Source: Clavibacter sepedonicus (GTDB lineage Bacteria; Actinomycetota; Actinomycetes; Actinomycetales; Microbacteriaceae). From it: a stretch of 64,000 nt of DNA. Positions 27,767-40,971 of this stretch are shown piece by piece. The notes under the pieces were generated by a model that did no database searches, had not been told where the DNA came from, and saw only the letters and a program-made list of their open reading frames with translations. The stretch covers positions 186,001 through 250,000 of the forward strand of contig NC_010407.1 in assembly GCF_000069225.1 (NCBI RefSeq), in the 5' to 3' direction. The translations under genes and the position numbers were made by a program. The first letter of the stretch is position 1. Every line of letters begins with the position of its first letter.

Positions 27767-30306
27767 CAGCTGCGTCCGATGTAGAGCGTCACGGGGCCGC
27801 CGCTCTGCTGGCCGGCGGCGGGATCCGTTCGGGTCGCCTTGCCGATCTGCGAGTTGTCCTGCACCTGCTCCTGCGCCATGGTCACGTCGAAGCCGGCCGC
27901 GCGCAGGGTCTGGCGAGCGCTCGTCATGTCCTGACCGCGCACGTCCGGGACGGTGCCCGGGGTGCCCTGCTGCAGGCTCTGGCCGGGCCCGCTGCTGATG
28001 AAGACCGTGACGGTGGATCCGCGCGCGGCGTTGGCGCCGGCGCCCGGGTCGGATCCGGCGACCTGGCCGGCGGATACGGAGGAGGCGCGCGCGCCGCCCT
28101 GGGCGAAGGACAGGCCCGCTCCCTCGATGGCCGACTGGGCGTCAGCGGGCGACATGCCCGACACGTCCGGCACCTGGACCGTCGGCGTGCGGGTGAGGTC
28201 CGCTGCCGGGCCGGGGAAGGCCGATCCCTTGTAGACCGCGTTCACGGACTGCATGAACGGCTTCCACACGGCGAAGCGGGCGGTGGACATGAGCTGGCCG
28301 TTCGGGAGATTGGTGGTGCGCTGGCGGATGTCCTGTCCGCCGTAGCTCCCCACCCAGATCGCGGTGGTGACCTCGCTGCTGGATCCGACGAACCAGGTGT
28401 CCTTGGCGCGATCCGTGGTGCCCGTCTTGCCGATGAGCGGCGTTCCGTCGTTCGTGTTGGCGGCGGCACCGGTGGCGCCCATGACACCCGCGAGCGCGTA
28501 CGCGGCCGTGTGGGCGACATCCGGGCTGACGGTCTCCGTGCAATTCGCCGACGGCGGTGTGACCTCGGTGTCATCGGGGAGCACGACCTTGTCGATCAGG
28601 ATCGGCGTGCACGTGGTCCCGTTGTTCGCGACCGTGGCGTAAGCCGAGGCCATCGTGAGGGGTGCGATGTTGTTGCCACCGGAACCGATGATGTCGGAGA
28701 CGAGACCGGAGAGCGGCTTGCTCTTGTCCGCCTGGTGGATCCCGATGTCCTTCGCGGTCTGCACGATGCCGCACATGTCGAGCTCTGACGCCATGGCCAT
28801 GAACGCGGTGTTGGTCGAGTTCGCCGTGCCTGACATCACAGTGCGATTCGCGCCCGGAGCCGCGCCGTCGTTCGTGACGACCAGCGGCTTCGAGCTGAGA
28901 GTCCCACCTGTGCAGGAATCCCGGAAGTCGCTCCCGGACCACGTCCCCTTGGAGGAGTTGACGACCTCGTTGACCGAGTGCCCCTCCTTGAGCCACTCGA
29001 GCAGGGTGACGAGCTTGTACGTCGATCCCACCTGGAATCCCCGTGACCCGCCCATGTCCTGGTCGGTGTTGAAGTTGACGCTCTGCACACCGGCGCCCGC
29101 GTTGTTGCCGTAGTCGGTGTTCTGGACCATGGCGATGACGCGACCGGTCTTCGCTTCCACGCTCGTCATCGCCGATCCGAGCTCCGGGATGCTGTTCATC
29201 GTCGTGGGGATCTGCTTGCGCATGTCGTCCGTGGCCTTGGCCTGCAGGTCGAGGTTCAGCGTCGTGTAGATCTTGTAGCCGTTGCGGTTGAGGTTGCGGC
29301 GGGCCTCGTCGGGACTGGCACCGAATTCCTTGGAGTTCTCGACGGTGTACTTCACCGCGTCGCAGAAGTACGCGGCGCTGGCGGGCTGCGCGGCGTTGCA
29401 GCCGCTGACCGAGGGCGTGATCGCCGGTGTCACGGGGGTGGCGATCGCCTCGTCGTGCTGCTGCTGCGTGATGCTGTGGTGCTTGAGCATGTTGTCGATG
29501 AGGATGTCGCGGCGCTCCTGGTTCGCCTTGACGTTCCCCGGCTCGTCGATCCGCAGGGCGGTCGGGTAGTTCACCGTCGCGACGAGGCTCGCCGCCTGGG
29601 CGATGCTCAGGTCCTTGGCGTCGACGTTGTAGTAGTACTTCGCGGCCGACTGGATGCCGTAGACGCTGCCGCCGTAGTTCGCGATGTTGAGGTAGCCGAG
29701 CAGGATGTCGTTCTTCGCGAACTTCTTCTCCAGCCCGATCGCGAGCCGCATCTCCTTGAGCTTGCGGGCGGTCGACTCCTGCGTCGCCTCCGCGTACGCC
29801 TTCTTCCCGGCGTCGGGATCCGTCTCGGCGAGCGTCTCCGCCTTCTGCACGAGCACGTTCTTCACGTACTGCATGGTGATGGTGCTCGCGCCCGACTCGA
29901 CGCCGCCGCCGATGACGTTCTGGGCGAGCGCGCGGAACGTGGACTGCACGTCGACGCCGCCGTGCTCGTAGAAGCGGGGGTCCTCCGTGTCGACGGCTGC
30001 GGCCTTCGCGTTGTCGGAGACCTCGTCCCAGCTCACCTCCTGGCGGTTCTGCGCGTAGAACTCGGCGAACTTGACCGGCTGGCCGCCCTGCGTGGCGTAC
30101 AGCTCGGTCTTCTGGGCGAGGTTGTCGATCTGCAGGTAGTCCGGCAGGTCCTCGAAGAGGCCGATCGTGTTGTTGGCGGCCAGGCTCGTGACGGCGATGG
30201 CGGGGGTGACCATCGCGGCGACCAGCACGCCGGCCACGGCGCTCATGCCGAGGACACCCGTGAGCGCGGCGGCGACGCGGCCGGGCGTGTTCTTGGAAGC
30301 AGACAT
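27766..30306 (-). CDS. Class A penicillin-binding protein with C-terminal PASTA domains
   Basis: 846 residues from the ATG at 30306 (minus strand). It shows a membrane anchor, a GT51 domain (EDPRFYEHGGVD, GASTITMQYVKN) and a transpeptidase with STYK, STN and GKTGTTD. Two PASTA repeats follow, VPDVSGMSPADAQ... and VPDVRGQDMTSARQ..., reaching the C-terminus. PASTA domains bind peptidoglycan fragments, and this layout resembles mycobacterial PonA-type enzymes. The first ~60 residues and the catalytic domains closely resemble the PBP at 22456, so the two arose by duplication. Confidence 0.95.
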   Translation of the reverse strand: MSASKNTPGRVAAALTGVLGMSAVAGVLVAAMVTPAIAVTSLAANNTIGLFEDLPDYLQIDNLAQKTELYATQGGQPVKFAEFYAQNRQEVSWDEVSDNAKAAAVDTEDPRFYEHGGVDVQSTFRALAQNVIGGGVESGASTITMQYVKNVLVQKAETLAETDPDAGKKAYAEATQESTARKLKEMRLAIGLEKKFAKNDILLGYLNIANYGGSVYGIQSAAKYYYNVDAKDLSIAQAASLVATVNYPTALRIDEPGNVKANQERRDILIDNMLKHHSITQQQHDEAIATPVTPAITPSVSGCNAAQPASAAYFCDAVKYTVENSKEFGASPDEARRNLNRNGYKIYTTLNLDLQAKATDDMRKQIPTTMNSIPELGSAMTSVEAKTGRVIAMVQNTDYGNNAGAGVQSVNFNTDQDMGGSRGFQVGSTYKLVTLLEWLKEGHSVNEVVNSSKGTWSGSDFRDSCTGGTLSSKPLVVTNDGAAPGANRTVMSGTANSTNTAFMAMASELDMCGIVQTAKDIGIHQADKSKPLSGLVSDIIGSGGNNIAPLTMASAYATVANNGTTCTPILIDKVVLPDDTEVTPPSANCTETVSPDVAHTAAYALAGVMGATGAAANTNDGTPLIGKTGTTDRAKDTWFVGSSSEVTTAIWVGSYGGQDIRQRTTNLPNGQLMSTARFAVWKPFMQSVNAVYKGSAFPGPAADLTRTPTVQVPDVSGMSPADAQSAIEGAGLSFAQGGARASSVSAGQVAGSDPGAGANAARGSTVTVFISSGPGQSLQQGTPGTVPDVRGQDMTSARQTLRAAGFDVTMAQEQVQDNSQIGKATRTDPAAGQQSGGPVTLYIGRS

Positions 30307-30313
30307 AGACTCC

Positions 30314-30319
30314 AGAGTA
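30314..30319 (-). promoter_or_regulatory. -10 box (TACTCT) of the PASTA-PBP gene, leaderless configuration
   Basis: On the minus strand TACTCT is followed by 7 bases and then ATG. This mirrors the arrangement at the other PBP gene. Confidence 0.6.
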
Positions 30320-30411
30320 CGGGAAGGGTGTACGGGATCCCGTGAGACCTGTGCGCCGGCCGCCCGCGCCCGTCCCGTCATGCATCCAGACCCGACCGGC
30401 AAGGAGCCGAG

Positions 30412-30594
30412 ATGACCGCAACGCCCGCGCAGTGGGAGTACCTCACCACGCCGCTGATGATCCACAATACGGCCGCCATCCTCAACACCTGGGGGTCGCA
30501 GGGCTGGGAGCTCGTGCAGGTCGTCACCGGCCCCGAGGGCGGGCTCGTCGCGTACATGAAGCGCCCGGTCGCCGGCGCAGAGCACGGCGCCTGA
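30412..30594 (+). CDS. Small conserved actinobacterial protein (DUF4177-like)
   Basis: 60 residues, ATG behind AAGGAG. The core WEYLTTPLM...ILNTWGSQGWELVQV...VAYMKRP resembles DUF4177-type proteins, with the WEY start and GWELV motif. It is a soluble beta-rich protein without known activity. Its stop overlaps the next start (TGATG). It is divergent from the PASTA-PBP gene. Confidence 0.85.
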   Translation: MTATPAQWEYLTTPLMIHNTAAILNTWGSQGWELVQVVTGPEGGLVAYMKRPVAGAEHGA

Positions 30595-31058
30595 TGGGCG
30601 CGATCTCCGAGCGGCTGGCCGAGCTCGGCATCGAGCTGCCCGCGGTCGCGGCGCCCGTCGCCGCCTACGTCCCCGCTGTCGTGCACGGCGGCCTCGTCTA
30701 CACGAGCGGCCAGCTGCCGTTCGTCGACGGCGCGCTCGCTGCGACCGGCAAGGTCGGCGCCGAGGTGTCCGCCGAGGACGCCAAGGCGCACGCCCGCACG
30801 TGCGCGCTCAACGGGCTCGCGGCGGCGGCGGCCGCGGCCGGCGGCATCGACCGCATCGCGCGCGTGATCAAGGTCACCGGCTTCGTCGCCTCGGCCGAGG
30901 GCTTCACCGGGCAGCCCGGCGTCATCAACGGCGCGAGCGAGGTGCTGGGGGAGATCCTCGGGCGCGCGGGGATCCACGCGCGCTCCGCCGTCGGCGTCGC
31001 GGAGCTGCCGCTCGGCTCGCCCGTCGAGGTCGAGCTCGTGGTGGCGCTCGTCGAGTAG
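30594..31058 (+). CDS. RidA family protein
   Basis: 154 residues. The start is the ATG in the TGATG overlap. RidA/YjgF features: G-x-VYTSGQLPF, the ALNGLAAAAAAAGG helix, IARVIKVTGFVAS and the C-terminal S-AVGVAELPLGSPVEVELV. It probably deaminates reactive enamine/imine intermediates. The active-site arginine of canonical RidA (before the final strand) is not obvious, so it may belong to a RidA subfamily. Confidence 0.88.
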   Translation: MGAISERLAELGIELPAVAAPVAAYVPAVVHGGLVYTSGQLPFVDGALAATGKVGAEVSAEDAKAHARTCALNGLAAAAAAAGGIDRIARVIKVTGFVASAEGFTGQPGVINGASEVLGEILGRAGIHARSAVGVAELPLGSPVEVELVVALVE

Positions 31059-31084
31059 CCGCCTCCCGCCGGAGCGGGCACGTG

Positions 31085-31119
31085 AGGAGGGCCGGGTGCG
31101 CAGCGCACCCGTCCCTCCT
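31085..31119. terminator. Terminator hairpin between RidA and acs (convergent)
   Basis: A stem of about 14 bp with one internal mismatch (aggagggccgggtgc against its inverted copy) and a small loop. Genes converge here, so it may act both ways. Confidence 0.7.
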
Positions 31120-31142
31120 GCCGTCCCCGTCGTGGTGTCGGG

Positions 31143-33179
<2,037 letters not shown>

Positions 33180-33193
33180 CCTCTCCGCGACCC

Positions 33194-33199
33194 ACGTTA
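33194..33199 (-). promoter_or_regulatory. -10 box (TAACGT) of acs
   Basis: On the minus strand TAACGT is 14 bases before the acs ATG, with GGAGAGG in between. Confidence 0.5.
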
Positions 33200-33501
33200 G
33201 CGGGTGGGCACCTCGGCACCGCGGGCGACGGGTGGTGGACGTGGCGAAGTCCTTGGCCGGGAGTCCGGTGGGGGAACGGCCAGAACGCGCCGAACCCTCC
33301 CGTGGCGGGAGGCGTGCGGCGTATGCTCATGCCGTCGGGCCAAGCCCGGCGTGTGGCGGATCCAGGATTCCCCCGATCCTTCGTCACGTGGCGGCGCCCG
33401 TTCCCCCGATGGGCGCCGCCCCTCTCCTCCTCCCCAGCACGTGACGGCGACGCCTCCTCCCCGCGTCGGGTGCGCCCGGTATCGCTCCGCACGCCCGCGC
33501 A

Positions 33502-33507
33502 TAGCCT
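33502..33507 (+). promoter_or_regulatory. -10 box (TAGCCT) of tadA, leaderless configuration
   Basis: TAGCCT ends 6 bases before the ATG at 33514. Confidence 0.55.
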
Positions 33508-33513
33508 CCGCGC

Positions 33514-34782
33514 ATGGTCGAGTGGCAGGCATCCGTCGTCGGTCGGGGCGTCCTCCCGGGGGAGGCGTCGCGGCACAGGTCCGCAGGGGGCGCGGGTCCG
33601 GGCGCGAGCGCGCGTCCGCTCGTCGCCGCCGCGGCGTTCGTCCCCCGGGCACGGACGCCGGGCGGGACCGTCCCCGGGGCGGACCCGTCCATCGTCGGAG
33701 GATCTGACGCCGGCGTGGCCCTCCGGCTGCCCGGGGGCGATCGCGCCGCCGAGGCCGCATCGACCCCGCCCTCGCGCCGGGTCCCGTCCGCCCTCGGTCC
33801 CCTCGCCCCTCTGGCCCGGGATCCTCGGACGACCGACGTGTTCGTCAACGGGGACGGCGAGGTCTGGGTGGACCGCGGATCCGGGCCCGAGCGCCGACCC
33901 GACGTCGACCTCGGCGGCGAGCCGTCCGTGCGGGCGCTCGCCGTGCGGCTGGCAGCGGAGGGCGGGCGGCACCTGGACGAGGCAGCGCCGTGCGTCGACG
34001 TCCGGCTGGGCGACGGGATGCGCATCCACGCGGTCCTGCCGCCCGTGTCGACGCGCGGCACGCTGCTCTCGATCCGGCTCCCCTCGCGGGCGAGGCCGAC
34101 GCTCGACGCGCTCGACGCGGCGGGTGCGTTCCCGCCCGGCTGTCGCGCACTGCTGGAGGAGGCGGTGCGGCGGCGCACGAACCTCCTGATCACGGGGGCG
34201 GGCGGCAGCGGGAAGACGACCCTGCTCGGCGCGCTCCTCGCCCGTGCGGATCCACGGGAGCGCATCGTGATCGTGGAGGACGTCGCCGAGCTGCGGGTGC
34301 GGCACGCGCACGTCGTGTCGCTCGAGGCCAGGCAGGCGAACATCGAGGGGGCAGGGGAGCTGTCGCTGCCGCGCCTGGTTCGGGAGGCGCTTCGGATGCG
34401 GCCGGACCGACTGGTCGTGGGGGAGTGCCGGGGCAGCGAGATCCGGGAGCTGCTCGGAGCGCTGAACACCGGGCACGACGGAGGCGCAGGCACCCTGCAC
34501 GCCAACGGCGTCGCCGACGTCCCCGCCCGACTCGAGGCGCTGGGCGCGCTCGCCGGCATGGACGCCGTCACGACGGCACGGCAGGCGGTGAGCGCGATCG
34601 GTCTCGTGATCCACCTCGCACGCACGACGCAGGGGCGTCGGGTGACGGCCGCCGGGCGCCTCGTGACCGGCGTCGATGGTCGCCTTCGCGTCATGCCGGT
34701 GCGATGGGATCCCGCGACGGTCCCGGTGGCGCGGGCCGCCGTGGCTGCGTCGGCGACCGACGCGCACGGGAGCCGCGCGTGA
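33514..34782 (+). CDS. tadA: TadA/CpaF-type secretion ATPase
   Basis: 422 residues. A ~95-residue low-complexity N-terminus precedes the ATPase. The N-domain (DPRTTDVFVNGDGEVWVD) leads to Walker A GAGGSGKTT, the Asp box IVEDVAEL, Walker B-like LRMRPDRLVVGECRG and the His box GTLHAN. It powers pilin secretion/assembly of a Flp-like system at the inner membrane. It starts a run of overlapping genes: GTGA joins it to the next. Confidence 0.93.
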   Translation: MVEWQASVVGRGVLPGEASRHRSAGGAGPGASARPLVAAAAFVPRARTPGGTVPGADPSIVGGSDAGVALRLPGGDRAAEAASTPPSRRVPSALGPLAPLARDPRTTDVFVNGDGEVWVDRGSGPERRPDVDLGGEPSVRALAVRLAAEGGRHLDEAAPCVDVRLGDGMRIHAVLPPVSTRGTLLSIRLPSRARPTLDALDAAGAFPPGCRALLEEAVRRRTNLLITGAGGSGKTTLLGALLARADPRERIVIVEDVAELRVRHAHVVSLEARQANIEGAGELSLPRLVREALRMRPDRLVVGECRGSEIRELLGALNTGHDGGAGTLHANGVADVPARLEALGALAGMDAVTTARQAVSAIGLVIHLARTTQGRRVTAAGRLVTGVDGRLRVMPVRWDPATVPVARAAVAASATDAHGSRA

Positions 34783-35780
34783 TCCGGCGCGCACACGCCC
34801 TCCGGTCGCGTCTCCGGGGCGCAGGCGACGAGGCGGTCGTCGAGGAGACGGAGGAGATCGCCACGTTCGTGCGACGCCTCGCGGTCCTGCTGGGCGCGGG
34901 GCTGCACCTCGAGCGCGCGTGGTCGCAGCTGGCGCCGCCGGGCGGACGGGCCCGACGCGGCGAGCGCGCGGTGCCCGCCCTGGTCCGCCGGGTGGCCTCG
35001 GGGGCAGGATCCGCTCCGCTCGCCGAGCGCGTCGTGGCGGCGGCCACCGCGGTCGAGCCGGCAGGCGGAGCCACCGCGGGATCGTGGTGCGCGCTCGCCG
35101 CCGGGCTCGAGGTCGCGGATCGCACGGGAGCGCCGCTCGCGCGGTCCCTCGACCGGCTCGCCGTCTCCCTCGTCGACATCGCCCGAGTCCGCCGCGACGC
35201 GGGGACGGCGCTCGCCGGCCCGGTGGCGACCAGCCGCACGGTGCTCCTCATGCCCGGTGCCGGTCTGCTCCTGGCGGCAGGGCTCGGGTTCGATCCGCTC
35301 CGCGTCCTCGTGACGACCCTGCCCGGGTTGGCGTGCCTCGGCGTGGGTTCCTCGCTCGTGGCGATCGGGTGGCGGTGGAACCGCGACCTGGTGAGACGCG
35401 CCACGCCGCACGAGCCGGCACCTGGGCTCGTCCTCGACCTCGTGGCGATGGCCATGTCCGGCGGGGCGTCCGTGCCTCGGGCCGTCGCGGTCGTCCGCCG
35501 TGCATGCGAGCGCGCCGGGCTGGGGGAGGCCGACGACCTCGACGCCGTCGGGCCGGTCGTGGACGCGGCGGCACGCACGGGCGCACCCGTCGCGGTGCTT
35601 CTGGCGAGCGAGGCGGAACGGATCCGCAGGGACGCCGCCACATGGGCCGAACGCGCTGCGGCGCGTCTGGCCGCGCGGCTCATGCTGCCGCTGGGCGTGT
35701 GCGTCCTGCCGGCGTTCCTGGCGGTGGGCGTCGTGCCGATGCTGCTGGCCGTCGTGTCCTCAACACTCGGCCGCGGATGA
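34779..35780 (+). CDS. TadB/TadC-like inner-membrane platform protein
   Basis: 333 residues from GTG 34779, overlapping the tadA stop. Two GspF-like stretches are visible: FVRRLAVLLGAGLHLERAW near the N-terminus and LVLDLVAMAMSGGASVPRAVA at about residue 215. Membrane pairs follow each. This suggests one protein doing the work of both TadB and TadC, which are separate genes in mycobacteria. It would form the membrane platform for the TadA motor. Confidence 0.8.
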   Translation: MIRRAHALRSRLRGAGDEAVVEETEEIATFVRRLAVLLGAGLHLERAWSQLAPPGGRARRGERAVPALVRRVASGAGSAPLAERVVAAATAVEPAGGATAGSWCALAAGLEVADRTGAPLARSLDRLAVSLVDIARVRRDAGTALAGPVATSRTVLLMPGAGLLLAAGLGFDPLRVLVTTLPGLACLGVGSSLVAIGWRWNRDLVRRATPHEPAPGLVLDLVAMAMSGGASVPRAVAVVRRACERAGLGEADDLDAVGPVVDAAARTGAPVAVLLASEAERIRRDAATWAERAAARLAARLMLPLGVCVLPAFLAVGVVPMLLAVVSSTLGRG

Positions 35781-35905
35781 CGGCGTCCACCGTCGCGGGT
35801 CCCGACGCGGGTCGAGCCCGGCGGACGGGGCATGGTGGCGTCCCGGTCGATGGTCGGCGGGGACAGGACGGCGGGCATCGCCCGTCAGAGGGAGAGGACG
35901 AGGAC

Positions 35906-36343
35906 ATGGGACGAATCGAGGAGCGGACGCACGCGATCGACGCGCGCGGCGCGGACGCCGAGGCGGCTCGGGGGCCCGCATCCGGGATGACCGGAGCAGC
36001 GATGGCGCCGGAGGGCCGCGCCGTCTGGCCGCTGGCCGCCGCGCGAACGGCTCCGACGCGATCATCGGGGCGGGCCACGAGCTGCGCGGGGATCTGCGGC
36101 GGAGAGGTCGTGACGGCCTCCCCGGGGCTCGTGCCCTCGCGGTCAGCGCGTGTCGTCCGGGCAGCGCGTCGTGCTCTCCTCTGCCGCGCACCGGGCGACG
36201 CGGGCGCGGCCACCGCCGAGTACGCCATCGCGACCATGGCGGCGGTGGCCTTCGCCGGGCTGCTCGTGGTCATCCTGCAGAGCGACGAGGTCCGCGGGAT
36301 GCTCCTCGACCTCGTGCGGCGCGCCCTGACCTACGACCGGTGA
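35906..36343 (+). CDS. DUF4244 (Flp pilin-like) protein
   Basis: 145 residues from ATG 35906, which has AGGA upstream. The start is uncertain: the frame is open back to an ATG overlapping the previous stop (35777). Only the last ~50 residues match the family: GAATAEYAIATMAAVAFAGLLVVIL with the pilin-like E5-type glutamate (AEYA), then SDEVRGMLLDLVRRAL. The long Arg/Ala-rich N-terminus is not typical for DUF4244. It probably is the pilus subunit. Confidence 0.8.
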   Translation: MGRIEERTHAIDARGADAEAARGPASGMTGAAMAPEGRAVWPLAAARTAPTRSSGRATSCAGICGGEVVTASPGLVPSRSARVVRAARRALLCRAPGDAGAATAEYAIATMAAVAFAGLLVVILQSDEVRGMLLDLVRRALTYDR

Positions 36344-36741
36344 TCGCGCTCACCTCGGCGGAGGGGCATCCGCACCGCGATCCGCATCCGCACCCGGTGG
36401 CGGATCGCGGGGCGGCGGCTGCGGAGCTGGCGGTCGTGCTGCCCGCGGTCGTGCTGGTCCTCGGGCTGTGCCTCGGGGCCGTGCAGACGGTCGGCCAGCA
36501 GGTCGTGCTGACGTCCGCGGCGGAGGAGGCGGCCCGGAGCATCGGCCGCGGGGAAGATGCGGGCACGGCGGCGGCGCGCATCGAGGGCGCCGCCGCGGGA
36601 GCGTCCATGGCGGTGGATCGGACGGGTCACGCCGTATGCGTCCGGCTCACCGCCCCCAGCCGGTTCGCGCCCGCTGGCGCGGCCGGGCTCCGCGTCCAGG
36701 CGAAGGGCTGCGCGTGGCAGGAGGATCCGGGTGCCCCGTGA
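36340..36741 (+). CDS. TadE-like minor pseudopilin
   Basis: 133 residues from GTG 36340, overlapping the DUF4244 stop. After a His-rich N-terminus (HPHRDPHPHP) comes the TadE signature DRGAAAAELAVVLPAVVLVLGLCLGAVQ, then a short extracytoplasmic domain with two cysteines. It is the Rv3655c-like member of the cluster and is probably processed like a prepilin. Confidence 0.82.
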   Translation: MIALTSAEGHPHRDPHPHPVADRGAAAAELAVVLPAVVLVLGLCLGAVQTVGQQVVLTSAAEEAARSIGRGEDAGTAAARIEGAAAGASMAVDRTGHAVCVRLTAPSRFAPAGAAGLRVQAKGCAWQEDPGAP

Positions 36742-37087
36742 CGGCGACACCGGCTCGGGCACCGCGCTCGCGGTCGGCGTGCTCGGCGCCGTCACGGCCC
36801 TCGCGCTCGCCACGGTCGCCGTCTCGTCCGTGCTCGTGGAGAGGGCGGCCGCGGCGGGGGCCGCGGACTCCGGGGCGCTCGCCGCGGCGGACGTCGCGGC
36901 CGGGTTCGCTGTCGGCTCACCCTGCGCGGCGGCCGAGGAGGTCGTGGTCGCCGCCGGGGCGGCGCTCACGGGCTGCGAGGTCTCGGGCACGACGGCGGTC
37001 GTGGAGGCGGAGCGCGGCGGTCCCCTGGGCATCCAGGTGACGGCGCGTGCGCGAGCAGGTCAGCCGCCGGCCCGGGCACCGGGATGA
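36731..37087 (+). CDS. Rv3654c-like TadE-type protein
   Basis: 118 residues from GTG 36731, overlapping the TadE gene by 11 bases. DTGSGTALAVGVLGAVTALALATVAVS is the hydrophobic pseudopilin-like segment of the helicase/secretion-neighbourhood TadE-like family. The GAADSGALAAADVAAG helix and two cysteines follow. It closes the Tad run. In many actinobacteria a DEAD/DEAH helicase comes next, but here there is none. Confidence 0.8.
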   Translation: MPRDGDTGSGTALAVGVLGAVTALALATVAVSSVLVERAAAAGAADSGALAAADVAAGFAVGSPCAAAEEVVVAAGAALTGCEVSGTTAVVEAERGGPLGIQVTARARAGQPPARAPG

Positions 37088-37426
37088 CCGGCGTGGGCGC
37101 CCCGGCCGGGCGTCGACGCCCTCCGGTTCGTCTCCGGACGCGCCGGGTCCAGAGCGTCACTCGGCCGGCCCAGGAGGGCGGACGAGCCTGGGTCGGGCGT
37201 CCGGGTCGGGCCTCGGACAGGCGCTCCGGCCGGGCCGCCGAGGAGCCGAGACGCGTCGCGTCCAGGCCGCACCGCGATTAGGTGGCCGGTCGGTGCGCGT
37301 GTGTATGGTGTGCCTTGTCGGGGACCCCGCCGCACGTCGCCCCGGATCGGATCCGATCCGAGCGGGCACGCATCCCGGACACCGGGCCGGTCATCGGTCC
37401 CCATGAACGCATATATAAGGAGTCAC
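37088..37426 (+). other. Intergenic region upstream of topA
   Basis: A -10-like TATGGT (37304-37309) with no clear -35 could drive topA. The AT-rich patch catatataaggag just before the start contains the AAGGAG ribosome-binding site (37417-37422). A second in-frame ATG at 37403 lacks such a site. No gene or remnant of the helicase expected in this neighbourhood was recognised. Confidence 0.5.
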
Positions 37427-40335
<2,909 letters not shown>

Positions 40336-40339
<4 letters not shown>

Positions 40340-40971
40340 CCGGCGTCTTCATCACCCTGGAGGGCGGCGACGGCGTAGGGAAGTCCACGCAGTCGGCGCT
40401 GCTCCGGGAATGGCTGGAGGAGCAGGGCCACGAGGTCGTCGTCACCCGCGAGCCCGGCGGCAGCGACCTCGGCCAGGAGATCCGCGAGATCGTGCTGCAC
40501 CGGCGTGGCCACATCGCGCCGCGGGCCGAGGCTCTCCTGTACGCGGCCGACCGTGCGCACCACGTCGAGACGGTCGTCCGGCCTGCGCTCGAGCGGGGCG
40601 CGGTCGTCCTCCAGGACCGCTACCTCGACTCGTCCGTCGCCTACCAGGGCGCCGGCCGTGTGCTGGACGCCGCCGAGATCCGCGACCTCTCGCTCTGGGC
40701 CGCACAGGGGCTCCTGCCCGACCTGACCGTGCTGCTCGACCTCGACCAGGCCGCCGCCCGGATCCGCCTCGACGCCGCGCGGACCCGCTTCGACCGGCTC
40801 GAGGCCGAGCGCGCCGACTTCCACGAGCGCGTGCGCCAGGCGTTCCTCGGGCTCGCGGCCGCGGAGCCGGAGCGCTTCCTGGTCGTCGACGCCGGGTGGC
40901 CGCGCGAGGTGATCGCGGCGGAGATCCGCGCCCGGGCACACGTACTGATCGCGGCGGGAGCATCCGCGTGA
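40336..40971 (+). CDS. tmk: Thymidylate kinase
   Basis: 211 residues from GTG 40336. Walker A is EGGDGVGKST, with the TREPGG motif, the DRY motif (QDRYLDSSVAYQG) and a LID-like segment. It makes dTDP from dTMP. It is coupled to topA upstream and holB downstream by 4-base overlaps, the standard actinobacterial order. Confidence 0.97.

Larger units (their letters stand above)
33180..33513. other. Divergent intergenic region between acs and the Tad cluster
   Basis: It contains the acs -10 box near its left end and the tadA -10 box near its right end. A 7-bp hairpin is at 33296-33312, and a -10-like TATGCT near 33327 has no assigned gene. In mycobacteria an Ssd/CpaE-like gene precedes tadA. I see no intact copy or clear remnant here. 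Confidence 0.5.

Noticed and set aside
33180..33513. Degraded Ssd/CpaE gene before tadA
   Set aside because: No Walker-type motif or other Ssd-like text was visible in any frame.
37088..37426. A gene or riboswitch upstream of topA
   Set aside because: No conserved structure or protein-like frame was seen; the only clear signals are a -10-like box and the ribosome-binding site.
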